From positions 97,774,001 through 97,838,000 of the forward strand of contig OZ231127.1 in assembly GCA_965153355.1 (NCBI GenBank): a stretch of 64,000 nt of DNA, read 5' to 3'. This document shows positions 9,874-21,954 of this stretch, one piece after another (the first letter of the stretch is position 1; every line of letters begins with the position of its first letter). The translations under genes were made by a program, and so were the position numbers. This DNA comes from Flaccisagitta enflata. Lineage: Eukaryota; Chaetognatha; Sagittoidea; Aphragmophora. The notes beneath the pieces were generated by a model. That model worked only from the letters and a program-made list of their open reading frames with translations. It had not been told where the DNA came from and ran no database searches.

Positions 9874-11496
9874 TAGTCGCGTGCACGCAACTCTATACCC
9901 CGCTTTGTCCGTCCGTCGGTTGGTCGGTTGGTTGGTTGGTTGGTCGGTCGGTCGGTTGGTCGGTCCCCATTTTACTTTTTTTTATTTGTTTTATTCCTAT
10001 CAAGTCATTTTAAGACAATTAAGTGATTTTTAGTCAAATTAGATCATTTTAAGTCATTTTAAGTCATTCTAAGTCACTTTAAGTCAAATTAGTTCATTTG
10101 AGTCATTATTGAATTTTAGTCAATTTAAGTCAATCTAGGTCATTCTAAGTCATTTTAAGTGAATTCAAGTCAATTTAAGTCAGTTTAACTCAGTATAAGT
10201 CAATTTAAGGCAGTATAAGTCAATTTAAGTCATTTTATGTCATTTTTGAATTTTAGTTTTTTTAAGTCAATTTAGGTCATTTTTTACATAATTATAGGTC
10301 ATTATGCAATTATAGGTAACTATAAGTAATAATAGGTCATTATGCAATTATAGGTAATCATAGGTCATTATAGGTAATTATAGGTAATCACAGGTCATTA
10401 TAGGTAATTATAGGTCATTATGTAATTATAGGTAATTATAGGTCATTATAGGTAACTATAGGTCTTTATTGGTAATTATAGGTCATCATGTAATTATAGG
10501 TAACTATAGGTAATCATAGATAATTTTAGGTCATTACAGGTAATTATAGGTCATTATAGGTAATTATAGGTCATTATGTAATTATAGGTAATAATAGGTA
10601 ATCATAGGTCTTAATAGGTAATTGTAGGTCATTATGCAGTTATAGGTAATTAAAGGTAATAATAGGTAATCATAGGTAATCATAGGTCATTACAGGTCAT
10701 TATGCTATTATAGGTAATCATAGGTCATTATAGGTAATTATAGGTCATTATGTAATTATAGGTAATTATAGGTCATTATTGGTCATTTTAGGTAATTATA
10801 GGTAATTGTGGGTCATTATGCAATTATAGGTCATTATCGGTAATTATAGGTCATTATGTAATTATAGGTAATTATAGGTTATTATAGGTTATTATATAAT
10901 TATAGGTCATCATAGGTAATTAAAGGTAATTATAGGTAATTGTAGGTCATTATGAAATTATAGGTAATTTTAGGTAATCAAAGGTCATTAAAGGTAATTA
11001 TAGGTCATTACGTAATTGTAGGTAATTGAATTATTTATAGGTAATCATAGGTCATTATAGGTAATTATAGGTCAATAGACAATTATAGGTAATTACAGGT
11101 TATTATAGGTCATTATGCAATTTTAGGTAATTATAGGTGATCATAGGTCATTATAGGCAATTATAGGTCATTATGTAATCATAAGTAATTACAGGTAATT
11201 ACAGGTAATTCCTATTATTTTATAAGTAATTGTAGGTCATTCTAGGTTTAGGTAATCATAGGTTATCATGGATAATCATAGGTCATGTAATTATGAGTAA
11301 TTATGTGATAATAGGTAATTAAAGGTCATTTTTTGTTAATATAGGTGACTATGTAATTCAAAGTAATCATAGCTACTTACAGACAATTATAGTCATTATT
11401 GTCATTACAGGAAATAAAGTACTTATATAATTAGGCGATTATGTAATTAAGTAATTGTATAAGCCTCACACGCGACTTATAGGTGTTGGCCTTGTT
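9874..11496 (+). mobile_element. Family B element with two tandem-array modules
   Basis: The hairpin end TAGTCGCGTGCACGCAACTC is followed by a GGTCGGTT microsatellite (9900-9965). Then come an array of 10-11 bp AAGTCATTTT units (about 10000-10290) and a long array of TAGGTAATTATAGGTCATTA-type units to about 11420. The element ends CACGCGACTTATAGGTGTTG then GCCTTGTT. No reading frame of note is present. Confidence 0.85.
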
Positions 11497-11704
11497 TTTG
11501 TTTACAAACAAATCAAAATTTATCAACCAAAAATTTGGCCTCAGTAACGTTATAACTAGTGGATTCCCTTTTTCATACAAACAACCTGTACGAAACTGCT
11601 CAAAACCTGTCAATATTGTTAGAATGAACCCCAGATCAGTAAAAATGGCATCTGTGTGATGATTGTTATGGAGCAGATGTTTCGCCAACAGTAAAAGCGG
11701 GGTA

Positions 11705-12115
11705 CTACGCGAATCAAAAAAAAAGCCGCACTTTTAAATGGCAATTTATCATATCAAACTTCAAAATAATCAAACAAAATCTTGAACCATTTTGAAGATC
11801 TCAAAAAGATCTTTCATTTGGCTCCAATCTGGTATTTCTAGCTTTATTCGTTTAGAAATGGCATAAAAAAGAGTAAAAACATTGCCACTTTCAATTTTGC
11901 AATCCTATTGAAAAATGAGCATTTTTGCAAAAAAGAGGTTCACTTTGGCAAGCTCTATCTCCTAAACGGTTTGAGATACAGACCTGGGATTGGTCTAGAA
12001 TGAAAAAAAATTCAAAAATCTTCAAAATCAGTTGAACAAAAAAATTCTAAATAGATATCTTGTATCTCTTCCACTTAACTATAAGAGGGTGCGGCTTTTT
12101 TATTTATTCGCGTAG
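11705..12115. mobile_element. Family H MITE, copy 1
   Basis: The element is flanked by TA. The ends are CTACGCGAATCAAAAAAAAA and its inverse TTTATTTATTCGCGTAG. Inner words GGTCTAGAATGAAA and TAAACGGTTTGAGATA are shared with the copies at 21499, 41586 and 50958. Confidence 0.75.
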
Positions 12116-12300
12116 TAACAATATTGTCGCAGATTGGTGGGCTGGGGTATCCAACCCCAACTCCCCCCCCCCAACCCCCCCCCCCCCCCACACAAACCTC
12201 AAGAATGCTCATTTTTTCCCCTTCCTACTAGATTACCATTACCATGGACAGATGGATAGACCGAGTAAGTAATGGAAAAATCTTTTATGTAGTTGCTCGC
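12110..12300 (-). mobile_element. Family A-like remnant
   Basis: ACAATATTGTCGCAGATTGG, a poly-C tract with CCAACCCC words, ATTACCATGGACAGATGG, and the tail TGCTCGCCTGCAACAAAA match the subtype at 5163 and 7395. The left tip overlaps the boundary of the MITE before it. Confidence 0.5.
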
Positions 12301-13904
12301 CTGCAACAAAAAATGGGCCAGAAATGGCATATTGAGCCTAATATGCTCAATTAGGCTCTTGAATGGTGCTGTAAACTCTTGAGGAATTTTTCAGACCATT
12401 TTCTACAGCAGAATTGATTTCCCTATTCCAGATAAAATAAAATAGTTCATGAAACTGCCATAACTACCTTTTTTAGCCGCTTTTTCTACAAAAAAAAAGG
12501 CCAAAATGCCTGATCAGGGCCTTATTTATGTCGTGGTCTAGAGGACCATCAAATTCGAAAAATCATTCTGTTATGTTATGCGATGTGCTGCTATGCAGAA
12601 AAAATATAGACAAAACTAAAGTTCTATGCATCTCGCATACTCCCTAGAACTAGTCAAAAGGAATAAATGATCAATGGTATTGATCTTGCGTCGATAAAGC
12701 CATAGAATACTCAGTGGAAAAACAGATTTCTTTAAGAATAAGTGCACGAAAAGTTTTACATTTTATCACGTAAAATTCTAAGACTCTCTCTGAACATATA
12801 AATTTGCATTTCTAAGAACTTGGCCCTTTTCTTAAAAGTATTACCACTGACGCCATGTTTTTCAAAATGCAAATTTTTACATTCAGAGACAGTCTTAGAA
12901 TTTTACGCGAGACTTGTTCACTGCACGAAATCAGATTCTTTATGTAAATCCTTCCATTCTGCACCCTTTATCTTAACTTCTCATACGCATATCATACTAA
13001 AATCTGTCTTGTTATGCAAAAAAGTTGATTTGTATCACGGGAAAATACATTATCTTGATTGAATATCAAAGAATTGGCAAAAAAGAAAATCTCATGAAAA
13101 TTGTTTTGACGTGTAAAATTGTGTACTCGTTTGCACCGTGACATATGGTGCTTGTTGATCAAGATAATTGTTGGAGACCATTTTTGACAGCAGATTCGGA
13201 CTCCTCACCCTAAAAATAGTTAAATAACTACTGTTTACACCATTACCACCGCCTTAAAGGCTTTTACACCCCAAAAAAAGCCAAAAATGCTTCAGTCAAA
13301 TCGAGGATGACAAATCGCGTAACACCCTTTACACAAAATGGGACAGTGCTACCCGGTATCAAACAAAATATGCACTTTTTTTGTGATGAACAGTCAGTCA
13401 AAACACCAATGATGCTTTTCCAACTCTGAAATGGACGTTTTGAGCTAGATGGGTCCTAACTACTGTAAACTGCCTAAGTCATAGTAACATATTACTACAT
13501 AAATAAGCTAATATCTCATAAAACAGAATTCAGATTTAATTCAAATTTTGCAGGGGTTGTTTATTTACTACCCTCTTCTTGTATACCAAATTAAAAAAAA
13601 ATTCATAAACCTTTACTACCCTCTACCAATGTAATCCACCTAAGTCCCAGCTAAATATTACTACAAAAATAATAGGGTAGTAAAAGATAATGAATTTTTC
13701 TGAAAATTGGTACACAAGCTCCCATTGACATAGTAATAACACTCGTAAAGTTTCATGAACTTCTGAAGTCTGGATCCAAAGATATGAGGTCTTAAACTCA
13801 CCCACCCACAAACAGACTTACACGATCAGGTCCACCTCATAGTCCACTGACGAAAAACTGTTCGTCGGGGACAAAAACTGATTAACTATATCGAATGTTT
13901 ATCT
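12301..13904. other. AT-rich gene-free stretch
   Basis: No supported gene. One inverted repeat lies at about 12764-12912, with arms around TAAAATTCTAAGACT and its inverse enclosing CTGAA/TTCAG words; it may be a small MITE. Two TACTAC-rich patches lie near 13490 and 13660. Confidence 0.45.
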
Positions 13905-15497
13905 GAGAGATTGTTAATTATGGCCAAAATCATAAAAAATCATATGATTTTTTGCATAAATTCATGCATATTTATTGCATTGAAAAAAAACTGATCATAA
14001 AATCATGGGCAATAAGTACTCAATGACTTTTAGTAAAGAATGCTCTTTTTCATGAATTTCTTTTAAAATCCTTTAAAATTACATGATTTTTTGCATAGAT
14101 TTATGCATATTTATTGCATTAATTTATGACAAAAAATGATCATACATTTATGGGCAATTAGTACCCATAGATTTATGGCAAAAAAAATGCAGTTTTTTTT
14201 TAATTCTTTGGCAATCATAATAAATCATGTTTTTTAGCATAAATTTTTGCATATTCATTGCATTAATTTATGACAAAAAATGATCCTGAATTCATGGGCA
14301 ATCAGTGCCCATAAACTCATAGCATGAAAATGCTTTTTTTTTTATTTTTGAATTATAAAAAGTTGTTTGTTTTTTGGCATAAATTTATGCATATTTATTG
14401 CATTAATTTATGACAAAAAATGATCATAAATTTATGGGCTTCAGGTACCCATAAATCTATGGCAAAAAAATGCAGTATCTTTTTGATTTTCTTTGGGAAC
14501 GAACAAAATTGTATGTGTTTTTGCATAAATTTATGCAATTTTATTGCACTAATGTATGACAAAAAATGATCATGATCATATGGGAAATACGTACTTATAA
14601 ATTTCTGGCAAAAAATGCAGTTTTTTATGATTTTCTGTGGGAATGAAAAAGATTATATGTTTTTTGGCATAAATTTATGCAATTTTATAGCATTAATTTA
14701 CGACAAAAAATTTATGGGCTTTAGGTACCCATGAATTTATAGCAAAAAATGCAGTTTCTTTATGATTTTCTTTGGGATCATAAAAAATTCCATGTTTCTT
14801 GGCATAAATTTATGCAATTTTATTGCATTGATTTATTTCAAAAAATGATCATAAATTTATGGGCTTTAGGTACCCATAAATTTATGGCAAAAAAATGCAG
14901 TATTGTTATGATTTTCGTTGGGATCATAAAAAATTTTATGTTTTTCGGCATAAATTTATGCAATTTTATTGCATTAGTTCATGAAAAATGATCATAAATT
15001 TATAGGCTTTAAGTGCCCATAAATTTATGGCAAAAAAATGCAGTATTTTTATGATTTCCTTTGGGATCATAAAAAATTCTATGTTTTTTGGCATAAATTT
15101 ATTGCATTAATTTATGACAAAAAATGATCATAAATTTATGGGCTTTAGGTACCCATAAATTTATGGCAAAAAAATGCAGTTTCTTTATGATTTTCTTTGG
15201 GATCATAAAAAATTCTATGTTTTTTGGCATAAATTTATGCAATTTTATTGCATTAATTTATGACAAAAAATGATCATAAATTTATGGGCTTTAGGTACCC
15301 ATAAATTTATGGCAAAAAAATGCAGTTTCTTTATGATTTTTTTTTGGATCATAAAAAATTCTATGTTTTTTGGCATGAATTTATGCAATTTTATTGCATT
15401 AATTTATGAGAAAAAATGATCATAAATTTATGGGCTTTAGGTACCCATAAAGTTATGGCAAAAAAAAGGAATTTTTTAATGATTTTCTTTGAGATCA
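13905..15497. repeat. Satellite array, ~146-bp unit (left part)
   Basis: The mark GGCATAAATTTATGCAATTT recurs at about 14801, 14947, 15090, 15226 and 15372, giving spacings of 146, 143, 136 and 146 bp. Each unit holds several CATAAATTTATG palindromes, GGTACCCATAAATTTATGG and ATGATTTTCTTTGGGATCAT. Units from about 14600 on are close to identical, while older units to the left are more diverged. Confidence 0.9.
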
Positions 15498-16073
15498 TAA
15501 ATAGTCGCAAAAGCGTTAGATGGTCAGCGGTACCCGTGCCCTGCCTAAGTAGGTTGAGGTTGAAGTTGAGGGGGGAGCAGGGCAGCGGCCCCGAAGGGGT
15601 CGATGACCTTTCTCCTTCTCCTTCTCCTCCACCTCCGTCCCTCCCCCCTCAAATCCCAGTCTCAAGGCCCAAATTCCAGTCTCGAAGCCCAAATCCAAGT
15701 CTTGAGGCCCACATCCCAGCCTCAAGGCCCAAATCCTAGCCTCAAGGCCCAAATCCTAGCCTGGAGGCTGAGATTTGGGCCTCAAGGTGTGGATCTTGGC
15801 CTCTTGGCTGAGATTTTGACATTGAGGCTGAGATCTGGGCCTCAAGACTGAAATCTGGGCCTCCAGGCTAGGATTTGGGCCTTGAGGCTAGGATTTGGGC
15901 CTTGAGGCTGGGATGTGGGCCTCAAGACTGGGATTTGGGCCTCGAGACTGGAATTTGGGCCTCGAGACTGGGATTTGAGGGGGGGGGGGATGTAGAAGGA
16001 GAAGAAGGAGAAGGAGAAAATCCCCCATATGTGTGAAAGCATAGGTCATCGACCCCTTCGGGGCCGCTGCCCA
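15498..16073. mobile_element. Family C element inserted in the satellite
   Basis: The copy runs from TAGTCGCAAAAGCGTTAGAT to CTTCGGGGCCGCTGCCC. Hairpin blocks lie at about 15581 and 16045. Its interior holds CAAATCCCAGTCTCAAGGCC units that switch orientation near 15765. The satellite resumes on both sides within the same CATAAAAAATT portion of its unit, so this copy gives precise element borders. Confidence 0.85.
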
Positions 16074-16745
16074 AAAATTATATGTTTTTTGGCATAAATT
16101 TATGCAATTTTTTTGCATTTATTAATGACAAAAAAATGATCATAAACTTAAGGGCAATAAGTACCCATAAATTTTTGACAAAAAAATGCAGTTTTTTTAT
16201 GATTTTCTTTGGGATCATAAAAGATTGTATGTTTTTTGGCATAAATTTATGCAATTTTATTGCATTAATTTATGACAAAAAATGATTCTAAATTTATGGG
16301 CATTAGCTACCCAAAGATTAATGGCAAAAGAAGGCGTTTTTTTATGATATTCTAAAGAATCATAAAAAAATAATAAGTTTTTAGCATAAACTTATGCTTG
16401 TTTTTTTCCATAAATTTATCAAAAAAAGTGACTATAAATTTATGGCAAAAAAACACTGTTTTTTTATGATTTTTCTTGGAATCATAAAAAATCATATGTT
16501 TTTTTGCATAAATTTATGCGTTTTTATTGCTTTAATTTATGGCAAAAAATGATCATGAATTTATGGGCAATAGGTACCCATAAATTTATGGCAAAGAAAT
16601 GCAGTTTTTTTATGATTTTTTTTTTAGATCATAAAAAATCATATGTTTTTTGGCATGAATTTGTGGAAAAAAATTCCATAAATTTATGGGTACCTATTGC
16701 CCATAAATTTATGGCATAAGATTACCATAAATTTATGAGCCTGAA
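16074..16745. repeat. Satellite array, ~146-bp unit (right part)
   Basis: This continues the array left of the family C insertion. GGCATAAATTTATGCAATTT lies at about 16090 and 16238, then units become increasingly irregular. Confidence 0.85.
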
Positions 16746-16879
16746 TCGGCTATGATATACCTGCTTTCTCACCCACTCCGCACCACAGCCATGACAAACT
16801 CTAAAGAACCATGAAATTTTTCATGGATGATCATTACTGGGTTTTATCTATTTTGGATCATCTGGGCGATACTTAACAG
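16746..16879. other. Short unassigned spacer
   Basis: No feature seen. Confidence 0.4.
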
Positions 16880-17116
16880 AACAAGGCCAACACCTATAAG
16901 TCGCGTGCGAGACTTACAGATTGACTAAGAATAACTTAGAATGGCTAGAAATGACCTAGTTTACCCTAAAACGACTCAAAATGACTTAAAGAAATAAAAT
17001 TGATAAAAAAAGTAAAATGGGGACCGACCGACAAACCAACCAACCAACCGACCAACCGACCAACCGACCGACCGACGGACAAAGCGGGGTGTAGAGTTGC
17101 GCGCACGCGACTTAAA
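16880..17116 (-). mobile_element. Family B element, complete short copy
   Basis: AACAAGGCCAACACCTATAA, then GTCGCGTGCGAGACTTA, a few AATGACTTA units, a GACCGACCAACC microsatellite, and the terminal hairpin GTTGCGCGCACGCGACTTAA. At 237 bp it shows the family B skeleton without long arrays. Confidence 0.85.
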
Positions 17117-18014
17117 AAACCCTCAGCTGAGACATGGAATTTGGGTTGAGATAACCCTGGAGTACAGAAATGTCAAACACTCCCCATAACTCTGCTTGGG
17201 TTGAATTACCACAGTGTCGCGGGTTAAACGCCTAAAACGTTTATCCATTCCAAGTTCTATGGCTCTGTGATAATTCGTTGAGGCTCTAATGGCGGGTATG
17301 TTAAATAGGTGCTGAATCTTTGAGATGAGTATTCCTGCATAAAGTGAATATATGTCAACCTATTCCATAACCCCAAATATGCTACATTCATCAATATTGG
17401 TTAGATATACCATGTCGATTTGCAAAGCCTTACATAGTTACATTTTTGTCTAGTATAAATAAGAATGTAAATTTGGTCATTGGTAAGTTTATAAACATTA
17501 TAGAGGCCTGTATGCCTGTCATTTATGCTTAGCTTTTTTACGGGTGAACTGATGGTTTTCTTATGGATCAGTCTTCTGCGTACCAATTTGCAATTTGAAT
17601 TGCTCCTTTATGATCTACCTCAAAAATCAATGATTGGGAAAAAAGTTGAAGTCAGTCTTCGACTTTTTGATATATTCGATAGAAACATGGTTTTCATTTT
17701 CTTATGGGGAAGTGGCCTTCAATGAAATTGATATGGTAAGTAGGTGACGAATCGTCATCGCAAGCACCGGTAGTACAATACTGAAAACGATTTGTAGTTT
17801 CAATTTTGCCTAAATTTTCGATAACTACTTTGGGCATCATCATCAGAAGCAGAATGAGAGAAAGAGAGAGAGGGAGAGAATTGAAATTGTTTAATTTTCT
17901 CCTTTTCCCACTTAAATTCTCTACGGCGAATATTTTTCTCATTATGAATTTTAAAAGATTTATTTACAAAAATTCAAATTGATTTTTTTTTATTTCTTTT
18001 ATGATTCTAAGTAG
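17117..18014. other. Gene-free stretch with dispersed-repeat pieces
   Basis: A block at about 17645-17710 (AAGTCAGTCTTCGACTTTTT) recurs inverted at 19425-19480 and direct at 39722-39790. A second block near 17810-17870 (CTTTGGGCATCATCATCAGA) recurs at 1738-1775. No gene found. Confidence 0.5.
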
Positions 18015-18110
18015 GATCAATAAAGGAGTGATTTAAGTTTGTTTGAGCATGCAAATACAAGAAAACATGTTTATGAGCATAACTGCTCATCTGTGAGGGT
18101 GTCTTTTTTT
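18015..18110 (-). repeat. Family J dispersed repeat, single unit
   Basis: TTGTTTGAGCATGCAAATAC and CTGCTCATCTGT are the inverse of the family J units at 18783-19215. Confidence 0.55.
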
Positions 18111-18612
18111 GGGCAGCGGCCCCGAAGGGGACGAAGTCATGTAGAACACGGGGGGAATCTGTCCGTCCGTCCGTACGTCCGTACGACCGTGCGTCCCCCC
18201 CCCCCGCCCCACCCTCAGGGCTTTGTCTCCTTTGGGGTCCAAATCCAAACTGTATGGCCCAAATCCAAGCAAAATGGCCCAAATCCAGCCAAAATGGGCC
18301 AAATCCAGGCAAAATGGCCTAAGACCAGGTAAAATGGGCCAAATCCGGCTAGAAAACCTGAATTCTGGCCTGAGTTCTATCATCTTGGCCCTTAAACTCT
18401 GGCTCCCAAAACACACATCCAAGCCTTAGAGACCCAGATCCTGACCTTTGGGGCCCAGATTTTGACCTCCGAGACCTAGGTACTGGCCTTAAAGACCTAA
18501 ATCCTAGCCTCTGAGGCCCAAATCCTGGCCTCAGAAACTGAAATCCTTGCCTCTGAGACCAAGAAATTGGTCTCTGAGACTCAGATTCTGGCCTCAGAGA
18601 CCCAAATCCTGG
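18111..18612. mobile_element. Family C element, one end plus array
   Basis: GGGCAGCGGCCCCGAAGGGG at 18112 is followed by CATGTAGAACACGGGGGG, a GTCCGTCCGTACG microsatellite, then units of CAAATCCAGCCAAAATGGGC drifting into CCTGGCCTCAGAGACCC. The opposite hairpin end is absent. Confidence 0.7.
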
Positions 18613-18782
18613 TCTGCTCCTCCCTCAACTTAACCTACCAGTAATGGCGGCTGTCGCCGTGAGGAAAAAAGTCGTAAGCATTGATCAATTTTCACCATGC
18701 TTTTGTCTTCAGTCACTGATTTTTTTTTTCTTTTTTTGTTAGATCAAATCAAAAGCAATTGTATGTATTGATTGCACTGAAA

Positions 18783-19215
18783 ATCAGAAAAAAATAGAAC
18801 TGAGCTAAATGAGCTAGATGAGCTAAAGTATTCAAAATGATTCAACCAGACAACCAGCTTTGCTCACTGATATGCTTTCTTGTATTTGCATGCTTAAATC
18901 AAAACATTCTTTTATTTATCCCATTTTAAATCAGAGAAAAAGAGCAAATTAAATGAGCTAAATGAGCTAGAATACTTCAAAACACCTCACAGGTGAGCAG
19001 CTCTGCTCACTGACACTTTTTTTTACTTGCTTGCTTAAACAGGTATGAAAATATTCATTCATTTATCTTATTTGAACTCAGAAAAAATAGACTGAGCTAA
19101 GTGAGCTAAATGAGCTAAAATGCTCAAAAACGCCCTAACAGATGAGCAGCCATGCTCATAAACATTTTTTTTGTATTTGCATGCTCAAGTAAACATAAAT
19201 TCACTCCTTTATTGA
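18783..19215 (+). repeat. Family J tandem repeat, three units of ~130-165 bp
   Basis: Each unit carries GAGCTAAATGAGCTAGA-like words, then CAG-GTGAGCAGC-TGCTCA, then TTGTATTTGCATGCTTAA. Related single units lie inverted at 18015, 40190 and 41455. Confidence 0.7.
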
Positions 19216-19969
19216 TCCTACTCAAAAAAAAAAAACGAAAAAAAATTCGATTCAAATTTTTTGTAAATAAATCTTTAAAAAATCTAGCGCAAAAAATATT
19301 TGTCGTAGAGCATTCTGCTTGGCGCCAAATGAAAGAGAATTATCAAATTTACTTACCCTATCAATCTTGTTTGAGGGTTCAATCAGCCCTATGAGATTCA
19401 CAACTTTCGCATAAGAAAATAAAAACCCTGTTTCTCTCGAATATGTCAAAAAGTTGGAGACTGACTTCGACTTTTTTCCCGACAAACTATACAATAAGGG
19501 CAAGGGTGCCATTGTCCATATACTGCCTTTTGTCATTTCTCCATAGTATTCAATGAAAATTTGAATAACAGGGCATCCTGGACAGAAGGAAGGCAGACAG
19601 GACGGACGGATGGATGGACGGATGGATGGACGGACAGATTCCCCTATCTTCACAATAGAAATCTTTACACCTATTTTAACTAATATCTCTGGTTATATTA
19701 GCCCGATCTTTTAAAGATTGGTGGCCATATCAAAGCCCTTTTCAAGCGATCTTCGCAAACCGCATCTCTCTAACTCAATGCGTTCAAAAGTTATTCAACC
19801 ATTTTACACTTACTCCTTACTTCTATACGCATATAATCTTACTCCTTACTTCTATACGCATTGAGCCAGACAGATGCGGTTTCTAGACTGCTTGCAAATT
19901 CGAAGAGCTTCATTTATGTCACCAATTTTTCAATGATTTGTTGAGTCCTTCTGGAGCTACAGTGGGGTT
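19216..19969. other. Gene-free stretch
   Basis: Holds an inverted piece of the block at 17645 (near 19430-19480) and a short GGACGGATGGAT microsatellite (19600-19635). No coding evidence. Confidence 0.45.
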
Positions 19970-20523
19970 CATGGAATAACAGCCTTAACTGGAGGAAGGT
20001 ATTTAAGTATCCTAATTTCATTTGACAAACTTGATATTTGAAACATAAGTTGTTTAACTGTTGCTTGTGTCCCTGAGTTTTTTGGTTGCCATGGAAACCA
20101 AAATTATCTTTTCAAACATTTATAACGGCTAAAATATCCATACATATGTATTTGGACAGATATTATCAGGGAACATTGCTCAGAATTAAACTGGCCACAA
20201 CTTTCCCACAGTATGTTCTGTGAGAATATTGCTCGTTTGGCCGTTGCTTGGAAGCGTCACACATATCAACCGCTAAATGATGCTCCCTAGCAACAGCTGA
20301 ATGAGCGATATTCTTACAGAACATATTATGGGAAAGTTGCTGTAAAATTAATTTTGAGTAATATTACATTTGTAAGAATATTGATGTTTTAGCAGTTTTG
20401 GCTGTTCAAAAAAAAAAGCATCAACTGAACAACTTATATTTCAAATATCAAGTTTTTATAATGAAATTAAGACACTTAAATACCTTCCTCCAGTGTAGGC
20501 TGTTATTCCACAAACCCTAGATG
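19970..20523. mobile_element. Family E-related foldback element
   Basis: TA flanks the element on both sides. The outer arms pair GGAATAACAGCC with GGCTGTTATTCC and continue through GGAGGAAGGTATTTAAGT. Inner arms contain ATTCTTACAGAACATA, which also occurs in the copies at 28495 and 63340. The outermost bases differ from those two copies. Confidence 0.75.
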
Positions 20524-21116
20524 TAGTAAAGAAAGGGGATCAAAGAAGTTGCAAGAACGGTCTGCAAGACCAACACCTCAAAATACCTCAAAAAGCGCTT
20601 CAAACACTTCCCAGACAAATGGGGCTGACACTAAATATTGATAGTTCCACCATTCGATTTGTATCCATTTTCACATAAATAAATGAACTTTTTTTCAAAG
20701 TGTAAAGATTTCTACTGTGAAGATAGCATTAGTTTTGGCTACAAACTATTTGAATTATGAAAATATATCATTAATATCAAGTAGAGGTAGATTTGAGATT
20801 TGGGAAGTGTAAAAATTATCAAAATGGATAGATTATTATATAATTTTGCCATAAGATCATAACATTTCCTTTTTTTCATTTTCAAAAAATATGGTCACTA
20901 ATCTGATTGTAGAAAAATGTTTTTGGGATCTTTTATTAAAACAATGGATTATTCTCTATTATTCAAGCTGGATAACAGAAAATTTCCTCCTCAAAAAGAA
21001 AAAAAAAGGTTTTCCAATGCAATTTTTGATATCTTGTCATTTAAGTCCTTCCGAATCTTAACAAATCGAGCAAAAAATGCATTCACATACCTTAAAGATG
21101 TTTTTTGATATTTCTA
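20524..21116. other. Gene-free AT-rich stretch
   Basis: A 63-codon open frame at 20917-21108 has no recognisable motif and an AT-driven composition. I do not call it a gene. Confidence 0.4.
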
Positions 21117-21498
21117 TGGAATTTTCTCCCGCCCTCTGTAAAGAGTATTGACACGCTACCTCGTTTCAAGCGTGATCTTAAGGAGCATTTCCTCTCAAAA
21201 TACCTGCAATGATTAACCGGATTTGTGTCTTATGGATTTGTTACAAGTTTTTGTTTTTATTTATTATTCCTTATGGCTCTGTTACAAGTTTTTATTTTTA
21301 TTTCTACCTCGCTTGTTTCATGATTTTAACGATTTTTTTTTTCTCTTAAGTTTTACGATTTATCTTTTTTGCTGAAGAACAAGGACTCTGTTGGAAATAA
21401 GTCTTCGGACTTTTACAGATTATCCTCGGATTCGAACGCTTACATCGATTTTTTGTAACGCTGTTATGACCGGAAAAAAATTCATTCATTCATTCATA
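21117..21498 (+). pseudogene. Non-LTR retrotransposon (LINE) C-terminus and 3' tail
   Basis: The plus strand at 21117-21218 encodes WNFLPPSVKSIDTLPRFKRD followed by LKEHFLSKYLQ and a stop. This matches the usual C-terminal pattern of many LINE reverse transcriptases: WN.LP, a serine or leucine-rich turn, F-K-x-x-L-K. About 280 bp of untranslated sequence follow and end in an ATTC tetranucleotide tail at 21480-21497, a common 3' end for LINEs. No other part of the polymerase is present, which suggests 5' truncation. A TA-flanked MITE abuts the tail directly. Confidence 0.7.
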
Positions 21499-21880
21499 CT
21501 CAACTAAAAAAAAAAAGCTGCACCCCATTTTTAGATGATGAATAAGAAAAAAAATCATTAGAGCATTTTTCTGTCAAAGTAAACTTTAAGATTTTCATTT
21601 TAGACCAATCCCAGATCTATATCTTAAACAGTTTAGCAGCTAGAGCTTGTCAGAGTTATCTTCTAATTTGTAAAAATGCTCATTTTTCAATGGGATTGCA
21701 AACTGATAATGGCTACTCATTCTTATGCCATTTCTAAACGAATCAAGCATGAATTGCCAGATAGGAGCCAAATGAAAGATCTTTTCAAGAGCTTTCAATG
21801 GTCTAAGATTTTGATTAGTTGTTTTGAAATTCTATATGACAATTTACCTTTTAAAAGTGCAGCTTTTTTATTAAGTCGAG
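21499..21880. mobile_element. Family H MITE, copy 2
   Basis: TA-flanked, with ends CTCAACTAAAAAAAAAAAGC and AGCTTTTTTATTAAGTCGAG. The inner word TAGACCAATCCCAGA is shared with the copies at 41586 and 50958. Confidence 0.7.
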
Positions 21881-21954
21881 TAGAAAACATTTGTATTTGT
21901 ATCTCTGGGAGATTTAGTAACTATAAATGAATGGCGTCTGTTTCATGCGCCGCA

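Noticed and set aside
20917-21108. A 63-codon frame before the LINE fragment
   Set aside because: No similarity to LINE polymerase motifs, not continuous with the WNFLPPS frame, and AT-driven composition.
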